Assembly: GCA_002686265.1 (NCBI GenBank) | Contig: NZBA01000008.1 | Coordinates: 28,800 to 92,799 of the forward strand | Reading direction: 5' to 3' | From: Planctomycetota bacterium | GTDB taxonomy: Bacteria; Planctomycetota; UBA1135; GCA-002686595 | Length of the DNA: 64,000 nucleotides | Shown here: piece by piece, positions 50,555 to 59,481 of the stretch | Position numbering within the stretch: position 1 is the first letter of the stretch | How the letters are laid out: each line of letters begins with the position of its first letter | Program-made: the position numbers and the translations under genes | Notes under the pieces: model-generated | Told to the model about the DNA's origin: nothing | What the model saw: the letters and a program-made list of their open reading frames with translations, nothing else | Databases searched by the model: none

Positions 50555-53500
50555 GTGACGTCTCCTCCCCACGCGCAGGCCCAGCCGCCCGCCGAGCGAC
50601 GCTCGCGCCTCGCCTGGGTCACCCGGCGGCCGGTGGCCGTGACCATGTTCATGGTGGCCATCGCGGTCTTCGGGGCGATCTCGCTCTCGAAGCTCCCGAT
50701 GGACCTGCTGCCGGAGATCAGCTACCCGACGCTGACCGTGCGCACGGTCTGGCCCGGGGCGGCCCCCGAGGACATCGAGGATCGAGTCTCGCGCCGCATC
50801 CAGGAGTCCCTGGGCTCCCTCGCGGGCCTCGTCCGCACGAGCTCGATCAGCCGCGCCGGGGCCAGCGACGTCGTGCTCGAGTACGAATGGGGCACGACCA
50901 TGACCTTCGCGGTCCAGGGCGTGCGCGACCGGCTCGACAGCCTGATCCTGCCGCAGGGCGCCGAGCGACCCCTGATCCTGCGCTACGACCCCAACCTCGA
51001 TCCGATCCTGCGCCTGGGAGTGACCGGCGTCGCCTCCCCTGACCTGGCACACCTGCGCTGGACCGTCGAGCACAAGCTCGAACGCGAGCTGGAGTCGATC
51101 CCCGGCGTCGCTGCTGTGCAGGTGCGCGGCGGGCTCGAGGAGGAGATTCGGGTGCGGGTCGACCCACACAAACTGGCGGCCCACTCCATCGACCCGGCAC
51201 AACTCGCCCTGCGCTTGAGCCAGGAGAACCTGAACGCCTCGGGCGGCGTATTGCGCGAGGGCTCGACCGAGTACCTCGTGCGCACCCTGAACGAGTTCCG
51301 GGACCTGGCTGAGATCGAGTCCCTGCCGCTGGTCGAACGCGGGGACGCGGTGATTCGCATCGGCGACGTCGCGACGGTCGAGCGCACCCACAAGAAGCGC
51401 GAGGTCATCACGCGCCTCGACGGCGAGGAGGCGGTCGAGATCGCTCTCTACCGCGAGGCGGGGGCGAACATCGTCGAAGTGGCCGACGCGGTCCGCTCGC
51501 GCACGCTCGGGACGGACGCCCAGCGCACCCACACCGAGCGATTGGCCGACAGCGGGGCCGACGGCGGGCTCTGGAAGCACCGTCACCTCGAATCTCACCT
51601 CGCCTGGCGCCTGCGGGACGAGGTGCACGTCGCGGTCCTCTCCGACCAGTCCCAGTTCATCCGAGCCGCCATCGAGGATGTGCGCCAAGCAGCCCTGTTC
51701 GGGGCCGCTCTGGCGATCGTCGTGATGTGGTTCTTCCTGCGGCGGGCCGCCAGCACCCTGATCGTCGCCCTCTCGATCCCGATCTCCGTCGTCGTGACCT
51801 TCGCGCCGATGTTCCTGCTCGACGTGTCCCTCAACATCATGTCCCTGGGCGGCTTGGCCCTGGGGATCGGGATGCTGGTGGACAACGCGATCGTCGTCCT
51901 CGAGTCCATCACACGCTGCCGCGAGGAGGGCGACGAGTTGGCGGCCGCGGCGGTGCGCGGGGTGAGCGAGGTGGCGGGCGCGATCGTGGCCTCGACCCTG
52001 ACGACGGTGGCCGTCTTCGCGCCGATCGTCTTCGTGCAAGGCATCGCGGGGCAGATCTTCGGTGACCAGGCGGTGACGGTCGTCTCGGCCCTGCTCGTCT
52101 CGCTGCTGGTGGCCGTGCTCTTCATCCCGATGCTCGCCTCCCGCCGCTGGTTGGCGGGAGAGCCGAGCGCGCATCCGGCGGCCGCCATCGCGCCCCCGCC
52201 CGCCGCGCACGGGCCCTGGACGTGGGCGACGCTCCTCCCGCGCCTGCTTTCGCTCGCCGGCCGAGGTGCACTCCTGGTGTACGAGTTGACCGTGACGCTC
52301 GTCGCCGCCGCTGGCGCCCTGGCTTGGCGCGTGGGAAGCGTGGTCAGCGCGCCCCTGCGCCTGCTCTTCGACCATGCTTGGACGCGCACCGAGCGCCTCT
52401 ACGACCGCACGCTCTCCAGCGCCCTCGCTCACCCGGCGGTGGTCTTGACCGGCGTCGGCCTGCTCGGCGCCGCGGCCGGGGCGCGCGTCCCGCACTTGGG
52501 CGCGGAGCTCCTGGGCGAGATCCGCCAGGGCGAGTTCACAGCCCACGTCGGCCTGGGGGTCGAGACGCCCCTGTTCGACACCGCGCTCGTCATGGAGGCC
52601 ATCGAGGAGCGCGTGCGTGCCCTCGACGGCGTGGCGGTGACGGCCCTGACGGTGGGAGTAGAGGCCGACACTCTCTCGCGGGACATCGAGGGCGAGCACA
52701 CCGCGCGATTGACCGTGCGACTCACGCCCGAGGCGCGCCCGGCGGAGCGCGAGGGTGCGCTCGTAGGCGCGGTGCGCGCCCTGCTCGAGGCGCGCGCCGA
52801 GGTGCGTTCGGTGGATGTGACGCGACCGACACCCTTCAGCCTCGACGCACCGATCGCCGTCGAGGTCACCGGTCACGACCTGGTGCGCATGCGCACGATC
52901 GCCGCCGAGGTCGCACGGCGCATGGAGGCGGTCGAAGGTCTGACCGACATCCGCACCACGATCCGGCCGGGCCATCCCGAGGCGCGCATCGCGTTCGATC
53001 GTGACAAGACCCTCGAGTACGGCCTCGACCTCGCGGCCGTGTCCTCTCTCGTCCGTGACCAACTCCTCGGCAGCGTCCCCACGCGCTTCGTCGAGGGTGA
53101 CGACCGCATCGACATCCGGGTGCTCGCCGACGAGCGCTTCTTGAACGACCTCGACGACGTACTCGACCTGGCGGTCAACCCCGCGGCCGCCACGCCCGTG
53201 CCCCTCAACGCCGTGGCCCACGTGCGGCTGGTGCAGGGCCCGGCCGAGATTCGCCGCATCGGCAATACGCGCGCGGTCGTCATCACGGCTTCGGGCACCG
53301 GCATCGACCTCGGCGGCCTCAACCAACGCGTCGAGCGCGCCCTTGCGACCCTCGAGCGCCCAGCGGACATCCGGGTCGAGCTCGGCGGCCAGAAGCGCGC
53401 CCTGGAAGAGGGACTCGACAGCCTGCGCTTCGCCCTGCTCCTGGCGATCTTCCTGGTCTACGTGGTGATGGCCAGCCAGTTCGAGTCTCTGCTGCAGCCC

Positions 53501-53968
53501 CTGATCATCCTGCTGACGGTTCCCCTGGCCGGGGTCGGGGTCGTCTTCGCCCTCGACTGGCTCGACACGCCGCTCTCGGTCGTGGTCTTCATCGGCCTGA
53601 TCCTCCTGGCGGGGATCGTGGTCAACAACGCGATCGTGCTCGTCGATCGCATCAACCGCAAGCGCGCCGCGGGCCTGGCGCCGCGCGAGGCGATCCTCGA
53701 CGCCGGGCGGGCCCGCCTGCGCCCGATCCTGATGACGACCGCGACCACGGTGCTGGGGCTCCTGCCCCTCACCGGCTGGCTGGCGGGCCTGCCCCTGTTG
53801 GGCGCGCTCGGCTCCGGCGAGGGCCGCGAGCTGCGCGCGCCGATGGCGATCACCGTGGTCTGCGGCCTGGCGTGCTCGACGCTCCTGACCCTGGTGGTGA
53901 TCCCCGTCGTCTACTCGCTCCTGGCCGGCGGGCGGGCGGACTCCCACGGAGAGCGGGCACGGCCGTGA
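50555..53968 (+). CDS. RND-family efflux permease, first of two
   Basis: The 1137-residue protein is a proton-driven inner-membrane RND pump. The N-terminus RRPVAVTMFMVAIAVFGAISL and the GMLVDNAIVVLESI motif (transmembrane helix 4) with the C-terminal counterpart LAGIVVNNAIVLVDRIN are typical. The start is GTG 50555, 8 bases after the adaptor stop; earlier codons lie in the adaptor. Between about 525 and 615 sits an extra segment with additional hydrophobic stretches (for example TWATLLPRLLSLAGRGALLVYE), beyond the family's 12 helices. The frame is uninterrupted. It overlaps the next pump by four bases (GTGA). Confidence 0.93.
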   Translation: MTSPPHAQAQPPAERRSRLAWVTRRPVAVTMFMVAIAVFGAISLSKLPMDLLPEISYPTLTVRTVWPGAAPEDIEDRVSRRIQESLGSLAGLVRTSSISRAGASDVVLEYEWGTTMTFAVQGVRDRLDSLILPQGAERPLILRYDPNLDPILRLGVTGVASPDLAHLRWTVEHKLERELESIPGVAAVQVRGGLEEEIRVRVDPHKLAAHSIDPAQLALRLSQENLNASGGVLREGSTEYLVRTLNEFRDLAEIESLPLVERGDAVIRIGDVATVERTHKKREVITRLDGEEAVEIALYREAGANIVEVADAVRSRTLGTDAQRTHTERLADSGADGGLWKHRHLESHLAWRLRDEVHVAVLSDQSQFIRAAIEDVRQAALFGAALAIVVMWFFLRRAASTLIVALSIPISVVVTFAPMFLLDVSLNIMSLGGLALGIGMLVDNAIVVLESITRCREEGDELAAAAVRGVSEVAGAIVASTLTTVAVFAPIVFVQGIAGQIFGDQAVTVVSALLVSLLVAVLFIPMLASRRWLAGEPSAHPAAAIAPPPAAHGPWTWATLLPRLLSLAGRGALLVYELTVTLVAAAGALAWRVGSVVSAPLRLLFDHAWTRTERLYDRTLSSALAHPAVVLTGVGLLGAAAGARVPHLGAELLGEIRQGEFTAHVGLGVETPLFDTALVMEAIEERVRALDGVAVTALTVGVEADTLSRDIEGEHTARLTVRLTPEARPAEREGALVGAVRALLEARAEVRSVDVTRPTPFSLDAPIAVEVTGHDLVRMRTIAAEVARRMEAVEGLTDIRTTIRPGHPEARIAFDRDKTLEYGLDLAAVSSLVRDQLLGSVPTRFVEGDDRIDIRVLADERFLNDLDDVLDLAVNPAAATPVPLNAVAHVRLVQGPAEIRRIGNTRAVVITASGTGIDLGGLNQRVERALATLERPADIRVELGGQKRALEEGLDSLRFALLLAIFLVYVVMASQFESLLQPLIILLTVPLAGVGVVFALDWLDTPLSVVVFIGLILLAGIVVNNAIVLVDRINRKRAAGLAPREAILDAGRARLRPILMTTATTVLGLLPLTGWLAGLPLLGALGSGEGRELRAPMAITVVCGLACSTLLTLVVIPVVYSLLAGGRADSHGERARP

Positions 53969-56900
53969 GCGCTCGCACCGGCCTGTTCGAGGGCGCCGTC
54001 GCCAGGCCGGTGACCCTGCTGGTCTCCTTCGCGGCCCTGATCGTCGTGGCCGTGATCGCCTACTCGCGGATCCCGCTCGAGATGCTCCCCGGAGGCATCC
54101 AGAGCAACGGGCTGACGGTCATCGCCTGGAACCCCGGAGCGAGCGCCGAGGAGAACGAGGCCAAGGTCGTGCGTCCGCTCGAGGAGCAGATCCGCACCAT
54201 GGCCGCCGTCGCCGACGTCTACAGCTGGTCGGCCGAAGGTCAGGCGCGAGTCGAGGTGATGTTCGAGCGTGGTGCGGACATGGACCTCGCGCGCGCCGAG
54301 CTGCGCGACCGCATCGAACGCACGCGCCCCGAGCTCCCCGACGAGCTCGAGCGCGTCCAGATCTGGTCCTGGAACGACGGCGACTTGCCCTTGATGTGGT
54401 TCGCCCTCCTGCACGACGGTCAGAGCGACCGCACCGACTACCTGGTCGAGACCCTAGTGCAACGGAGGCTGGAGGCTGTCGACGGCGTCAGCCGCGTGCA
54501 GATCTGGGGTCGGCTCGAGGATTCGATCCGAATCCTGCTCGACGAGGAGAAGGTCAAGGCCTCGCGCCTCGACCTGAGCGCTCTGGTGCTGCGCTTGAAT
54601 CGGGACAACTTCACCGAGCCTCTCGGCGAGGTATACGACGGTCGGCGGCGCGTGCTGGTGCGCTCCGACATGCGCTTCGAGACCCTCGAGGAGGTCGAGC
54701 GCTTCCCTATCGGCGGCGGACTGGTGCTGGCGGACGTAGCGCGCGTCGAACGCGTCAAGGCAGTCATCGACAACCTCTCGCGAATCGACGGCGCGCGGGC
54801 CTACTTCGGGCAGATCGGCCAGGAGGGCTCGGCCAACGTGGTCGAGACGTCGAAGGCGGTTCAGACCGCCTTCGAGGAGCTCGAGGCCTCGGCCGAGCTG
54901 GAAGGCCGCATGGAGTTCCTGAACCTGTTCAGCCAGGGGGAGTTCATCGAAGCCTCGCTCGGCCAGCTGCGTAGCACGGCGCTGTGGGGCGGTGCCCTGG
55001 CCGCGTTGGTCTTGCTCTCGTTTCTGCGCCGCGTACGGGTGACTCTGTGTGTCGCGCTCTCGATCCCAGTCTCGTCCTTGCTGGCCGTGGCCTGGGTCTA
55101 CTTCGCGGGCGGGACCTTCAACATCCTGACGATGACCGGCATCACCCTTGGGATCGGGATGCTGGTCGACAACTCGGTGGTCGTGATCGAGAACATCGCG
55201 CGCCTCCAGCGCGAGGGTCTCTCCCCGCGCGAGGCGGCCGCCGCCGGCGTCGGCGACGTGGGTCTGGCCGTCTCCCTGGCGACGATGACGACGGTGGTCG
55301 TCTTTCTGCCGATGATCTTCATGACCGGTGACCCCACGGCACGGCTGATGTTCGGCGCCATCGGCATGCCCCTGTGCCTGTCACTGGTGTTCAGCCTGCT
55401 CATCGCCCTGGTCTTCCTGCCGGTGGCCGCGGCGCGCATCGTCGGGCCGCGCAGGCCCGGCGCCGAGGTCCTCGCCCGCTCGTTGGCTCCCTTGGGAGCG
55501 CTCCCCGCCCGAGTCGCCACTGGGATCTTTGGAGCTCTCGCCCGCTGCGGCGGGCTCTCTCTGCGCGCCCTGCACGCACTCGAGCGCGGTCTCCTACGCG
55601 TGCTGACGCCGGCGCGACTGCTGCTCGCCGGCGCCCTGGCGGGGCTCGCCGCCTGGCGTGTGCTCGCACCCGGCGACGACGCCCTGGCCCCATTGCGCGT
55701 GGTCGGCCTGGCGCCCGCCGCGGCCGCCGTCTCCCCGCGCGTAATGGCCCTGACCGTCGCTGTGCCCGCGGGCCTTCTCGGTGCCACCCTGTGCCTGCTC
55801 GGCCTCGCACGCTGGCGCGCGCGCCCGGACGCGGCTCCTCGGCCGGCCGGCGGCGGGCTTGCCGGCGGCTCCCTGGTCGAGCTGCTGGTGAGCGCAAACG
55901 GCCGCTTGCTGGACTGGACCCTGCGCCACCGCCTCCTGGCCTCGGTGCTGGCCATCGGAGTGATCGCCTCGGCCGTCGTCCCCCAGAGCGGAATGACCTT
56001 CGCCGCCTTCGGGGCGGAGGAAACCCGCAGCCGCCTCACCCTGCGGGTCGAGCTGGAGGACAACTTCACCCTGGCCGAGGCCAGCGAGGAGATCGCGCTC
56101 TACGAGGCGCCGATCGCCGAGCGGCGCGGGGAGTTCGGGCACGACCACGCCTCGACCCGCTTCGATCGCGGCGGCGGGACGCTCACCATCTACTGGAACG
56201 AGGCTCAGACCCCCGAGCACATCGAGCACGTGCGCCAGCGCCTGAAGGAGATCTGGCCCGCCCTTCCCGGCCACCGGGTGCACTACTCCGAGGCGCAGTC
56301 CATCGACACGCGCAACCGTTCGGTGGTGACCTTCTCCCTCGAGGGCCCGGATGCCGACGGGCTCTCGGCCCTAGGGCGTGAGGCTCTCGCCGCCCTGGAG
56401 GAGGTCGAGGGTCTCGAGGACATCTCGTCCCCTCTCGGCGACGCCCCCGAGCAGGTGCGCGTGGCCATCGACGCCGAGCAGGCCTGGCGCCTGGGCGTCA
56501 GCGCCCAGCTCGCCCTGCAGAACATCTCCTGGGCCCTGCGCGGCGCGGCGCTGCCCTTCTTCCAGGAGCCGGGGCGCGAGGTGCCGTTCTACATCGAGTA
56601 CGACGAGGAAGAGGCTGCCGGGCTCGACACCCTGCGCGATCTCGACATCCAGACCCTCAGCGGGCCGGTGCCCCTGGCGGCTTTTGCCAGCCTGCGCTTC
56701 CAGCGCGGCGCGCGCAGCATCTTCCGACGGAACGGCAAGGCCTCTTTCACGATCCAAGGGCGCGTCGCCGACCCGACGCGGCAGCAGGAGGTCAGCGAGG
56801 CGGGCCTGGCGGTCTTGCGCGGACTGGACCTGCCGCGCGGGTTCTCCGTCGGGGGCGACGATTCGGTCGGCTCTCGCACGGCAACCGAGCTGGGGCAGAT

Positions 56901-57465
56901 GCAGCGTGCCCTCGGCCTCTCGGTCGTGCTGGTGTTCCTCTTGATGTCGATCCTGTTCGAATCCCTGCTGCGCCCCTTCTCCGTGCTGTTCACGATCCCC
57001 TTCGCCGCCACCGGCGCGCTGTGGACCCTGTACCTGACGCGCACGCCGATGGACTCGGTCGGCTTCATCGGCCTGATCATCCTGGTGGGCGTCGTCGTCA
57101 ACAACGGCATCGTCTTGATCGACCGCATCCACCGCCTGCGGGAGGGCGGCATGGAGCGCCGCCTCGCAGTCCTCGAGGGCAGCCGCACGCGCGTGCGGCC
57201 GATCGTGATGACCGCCATGACAACCATCTTCGGCCTCTTGCCGATGGCCTTCGCCGAGCCGCCGGCCGAGGGCATCGACTACCGCGCCCTCGCGACCTGC
57301 GTGGCCGGCGGCCTCGCCATCAGCACCTTCTTCACGCTCTGGGTCGTCCCGCTGGCCTTCACCCTGCTCGACGATCTCGGGCGCGTGCTCTCCGAGCGCG
57401 GCCGCTCGGCCTTCGCCCGACTCGCGCGCCTGCGCCGCCTCGCTCCGAGCGCGCCCGAGGCCTGA
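53965..57465 (+). CDS. RND-family efflux permease, second of two
   Basis: The 1166-residue pump is paralogous to the previous gene: ARPVTLLVSFAALIVVAVIA, helix 4 GITLGIGMLVDNSVVVIENI and C-terminal LVGVVVNNGIVLIDRIH. It starts with GTG 53965, overlapping the TGA. Between about 490 and 645 is a hydrophobic insertion (VLTPARLLLAGALAGLAAW, AVPAGLLGATLCLLGLARW) absent from standard RND proteins. Two RND permeases behind one adaptor suggest a heteromeric pump of the MdtBC kind; substrate unknown. Confidence 0.93.
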   Translation: MSARTGLFEGAVARPVTLLVSFAALIVVAVIAYSRIPLEMLPGGIQSNGLTVIAWNPGASAEENEAKVVRPLEEQIRTMAAVADVYSWSAEGQARVEVMFERGADMDLARAELRDRIERTRPELPDELERVQIWSWNDGDLPLMWFALLHDGQSDRTDYLVETLVQRRLEAVDGVSRVQIWGRLEDSIRILLDEEKVKASRLDLSALVLRLNRDNFTEPLGEVYDGRRRVLVRSDMRFETLEEVERFPIGGGLVLADVARVERVKAVIDNLSRIDGARAYFGQIGQEGSANVVETSKAVQTAFEELEASAELEGRMEFLNLFSQGEFIEASLGQLRSTALWGGALAALVLLSFLRRVRVTLCVALSIPVSSLLAVAWVYFAGGTFNILTMTGITLGIGMLVDNSVVVIENIARLQREGLSPREAAAAGVGDVGLAVSLATMTTVVVFLPMIFMTGDPTARLMFGAIGMPLCLSLVFSLLIALVFLPVAAARIVGPRRPGAEVLARSLAPLGALPARVATGIFGALARCGGLSLRALHALERGLLRVLTPARLLLAGALAGLAAWRVLAPGDDALAPLRVVGLAPAAAAVSPRVMALTVAVPAGLLGATLCLLGLARWRARPDAAPRPAGGGLAGGSLVELLVSANGRLLDWTLRHRLLASVLAIGVIASAVVPQSGMTFAAFGAEETRSRLTLRVELEDNFTLAEASEEIALYEAPIAERRGEFGHDHASTRFDRGGGTLTIYWNEAQTPEHIEHVRQRLKEIWPALPGHRVHYSEAQSIDTRNRSVVTFSLEGPDADGLSALGREALAALEEVEGLEDISSPLGDAPEQVRVAIDAEQAWRLGVSAQLALQNISWALRGAALPFFQEPGREVPFYIEYDEEEAAGLDTLRDLDIQTLSGPVPLAAFASLRFQRGARSIFRRNGKASFTIQGRVADPTRQQEVSEAGLAVLRGLDLPRGFSVGGDDSVGSRTATELGQMQRALGLSVVLVFLLMSILFESLLRPFSVLFTIPFAATGALWTLYLTRTPMDSVGFIGLIILVGVVVNNGIVLIDRIHRLREGGMERRLAVLEGSRTRVRPIVMTAMTTIFGLLPMAFAEPPAEGIDYRALATCVAGGLAISTFFTLWVVPLAFTLLDDLGRVLSERGRSAFARLARLRRLAPSAPEA

Positions 57466-57545
57466 GAGGGGCGATTGGGTTGGAGGAGCGGCGCGCACGG
57501 GCTAAGCTAGGTCGCCCCGATCCGTATTCCGATCCTTCTCAGCCC

Positions 57546-58100
57546 ATGGTCCAGGACACCCAGTCTCCGTCCGACGACGTCCCCGACGGCAGCGGCCGCC
57601 GGATCGCATTCTGCGTGTCCCGCTTCCATGGGGAGCTCACCGACGCGATGCTCGACTCGGCTCGCGCGGAGCTGCGCGCCGCGGGCGTGGCGCCGGACGC
57701 CATGCCGGTCTGCTACGTTCCCGGCGCCTTCGAGTTGCCTCTGGCCGCGCGGCGCTTCGCCCGCCAGGAGCGGGTGGACGCGGTGATCGGGATCGGCCTG
57801 GTCCTGAAGGGCGAGACGCGCCATGACGAGGTCGTGGCCCACGGTGCGGCCGCGGGGCTGCGCCAGGTCATGCTGGAGTGCGACAAGCCGGTGCTGCTCG
57901 GCGTGTTGACCTGCGAGACCCTCGAGCAGGCGCGCGCGCGCGCCCTCCCGCCGGATGCCGGAGGGAGCCAGGACAAGGGCCGCGCCCTCGCCAGGGCGGC
58001 GCTGGAGACCCTCGCCGCCCTTGATGGGATCGAGGCGGCGGCTCCCTCGGCTGGCACCTGCGGATTCCGTGTCTCCGCGAGCGACGGAGCGCGGTCATGA
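57546..58100 (+). CDS. ribH: 6,7-dimethyl-8-ribityllumazine synthase
   Basis: RibH performs the penultimate step of riboflavin biosynthesis and often forms 60-mer shells. The 184-residue protein has FCVSRFHGELTDAML, the substrate-region CYVPGAFELPLAARRFA, GIGLVLKGETRHDEVVAHG and GVLTCETLEQARARA. The His in the usual GET(P/R)H segment is present. About 20 residues precede the fold. The ATG at 57546 is chosen because the conserved sequence begins soon after; a longer frame upstream lies over the RND gene. The stop overlaps the nusB start (ATGA), as in many genomes. Confidence 0.93.
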   Translation: MVQDTQSPSDDVPDGSGRRIAFCVSRFHGELTDAMLDSARAELRAAGVAPDAMPVCYVPGAFELPLAARRFARQERVDAVIGIGLVLKGETRHDEVVAHGAAAGLRQVMLECDKPVLLGVLTCETLEQARARALPPDAGGSQDKGRALARAALETLAALDGIEAAAPSAGTCGFRVSASDGARS

Positions 58101-58540
58101 AGAAGCGCACGCGGGCACGCGAGCTGGCACTCCAGTTCCTCTACCAGGTCGACTTGGTCCGTACGCGGATCGACGAAGCGGATGCGTTCCTGCGCGGGGA
58201 GGAGCACGACGAGCAGACGCGCAACTTCGCACGCCGGCTGGTCCTGGGCGTGAACGAGCACTCGGCGCTGATCGACGATCGCATCCAAGCCGTGGCGCAG
58301 AACTGGAACATCTCCCGCATGGCGGTGCTCGACCGCAACATCCTTCGCCTGGGCGTCCACGAGCTCCTGCACTGCTCAGACATCCCGCCCAAGGTGGCCA
58401 TCAACGAGGCGATCGAGATGGGCAAGCGCTTCTCGACCCAGAACTCGGGGGCCTTCATCAACGGGATCCTGGACAGGATCATGAACGAGGCGCTCGCGGC
58501 CGGCGCGCAGGGCAAAGTCGACCGCGCGGACGAAGACTGA
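58097..58540 (+). CDS. nusB: Transcription antitermination factor NusB
   Basis: NusB binds boxA RNA with S10 and keeps rRNA transcription processive. The 147-residue protein has TRARELALQFLYQVD at the N-terminus, the middle NWNISRMAVLDRNILRLGVHELL, PPKVAINEAIEMGKRFS and the C-terminal GAFINGILDRIM, all typical. The ATG at 58097 overlaps the ribH stop. ftsY follows after 3 bp. Confidence 0.96.
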   Translation: MKKRTRARELALQFLYQVDLVRTRIDEADAFLRGEEHDEQTRNFARRLVLGVNEHSALIDDRIQAVAQNWNISRMAVLDRNILRLGVHELLHCSDIPPKVAINEAIEMGKRFSTQNSGAFINGILDRIMNEALAAGAQGKVDRADED

Positions 58541-58543
58541 GCG

Positions 58544-59461
58544 ATGGGACTCCTCGGTCACCTCAGGAATCGCCTGGGACGCACACGCTCCGCGATCTCC
58601 GACGGCATCTCGGGCCTCTTTCGCGGGGGCCGTGAAATCGACGCCGCCCTGATCGGGGAGCTCGAGGACCTGCTCTACTCCTCGGACCTCGGACCGGTGG
58701 CGGGGACGCTCTGCGACGAGCTCACCCGCCTCCACCGGCGGGGGGAGCTCCACGGCGAAATGGACGTGCGCGAGACCCTGCGCACCCTGCTGCTCGAACG
58801 CCTCGCCCAGCCCACCGAAGAGGTCGATCTCACCCACGGTCCAACCGTGGTCCTGATCGTGGGGGTCAACGGCTCGGGGAAGACGACGACCATCGCCAAG
58901 CTCGCCCACCGCTTCGGGGCCCAGGGCAAGAGCGTGTTGCTCGGGGCCGCGGACACCTTCCGCGCGGCGGCCGCGCGCCAGCTCGAGATCTGGGCCGAGC
59001 GAAACGGAGCGCCCATCGTGCGCCCCGAGCGCGACGGCTACGACCCGGCGGCGATCGCCTTCGACTCCTGCGAATCCGCCGTCGCGCTCGGCATCGACGT
59101 CGTGTTGATCGACACCGCCGGGCGCCTGCACACGCAGAAGAACCTGATGAGCGAGCTCGAGAAGGTGCGGCGTGTGATCGCCAAGCGCGTCCCGGGCGCA
59201 CCGCACGAGACCTGGCTGGTGCTCGACGGCACCAACGGCCAGAACGCCGTGCTCCAAGCGCGCGAGTTCACCTCGGCGGTGGAGGTCACCGGCCTGATCG
59301 TAGCCAAGCTCGACGGCACGGCGCGCGGCGGCGCGGTGTTCGGCATCAAGGAGGCACTCGGCCTACCAGTACGCTTCATCGGGACCGGAGAGTCGCTGGA
59401 GGAGCTCGAGGCATTCGACCCCGAGAGCTACGTAGCGGCGATCCTCGGGGAGCGAGACTGA
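58544..59461 (+). CDS. ftsY: Signal recognition particle receptor FtsY
   Basis: FtsY is the GTPase receptor that docks ribosome-SRP complexes at the membrane. The 305-residue protein has the N and G domains: P-loop [15 protein letters not shown], the [14 protein letters not shown] box, the DTAGRLHT switch, TKLD-like [15 protein letters not shown] and the closing [15 protein letters not shown]. The long acidic A domain of E. coli FtsY is absent, common outside enterobacteria. It follows nusB by 3 bp. Confidence 0.96.
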   Translation: MGLLGHLRNRLGRTRSAISDGISGLFRGGREIDAALIGELEDLLYSSDLGPVAGTLCDELTRLHRRGELHGEMDVRETLRTLLLERLAQPTEEVDLTHGPTVVLIVGVNGSGKTTTIAKLAHRFGAQGKSVLLGAADTFRAAAARQLEIWAERNGAPIVRPERDGYDPAAIAFDSCESAVALGIDVVLIDTAGRLHTQKNLMSELEKVRRVIAKRVPGAPHETWLVLDGTNGQNAVLQAREFTSAVEVTGLIVAKLDGTARGGAVFGIKEALGLPVRFIGTGESLEELEAFDPESYVAAILGERD

Positions 59462-59481
59462 GGGCCGTCGGAGAAGCGACC

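Noticed and set aside
52130..52405. Frameshift in the RND permease explaining the extra hydrophobic segment
   Set aside because: The frame is continuous and conserved RND motifs occur on both sides; the paralogue has a similar insertion.
50396..53947. 1183-codon minus-strand open frame opposite the first RND pump
   Set aside because: Antisense shadow; the plus-strand frame carries all RND motifs.
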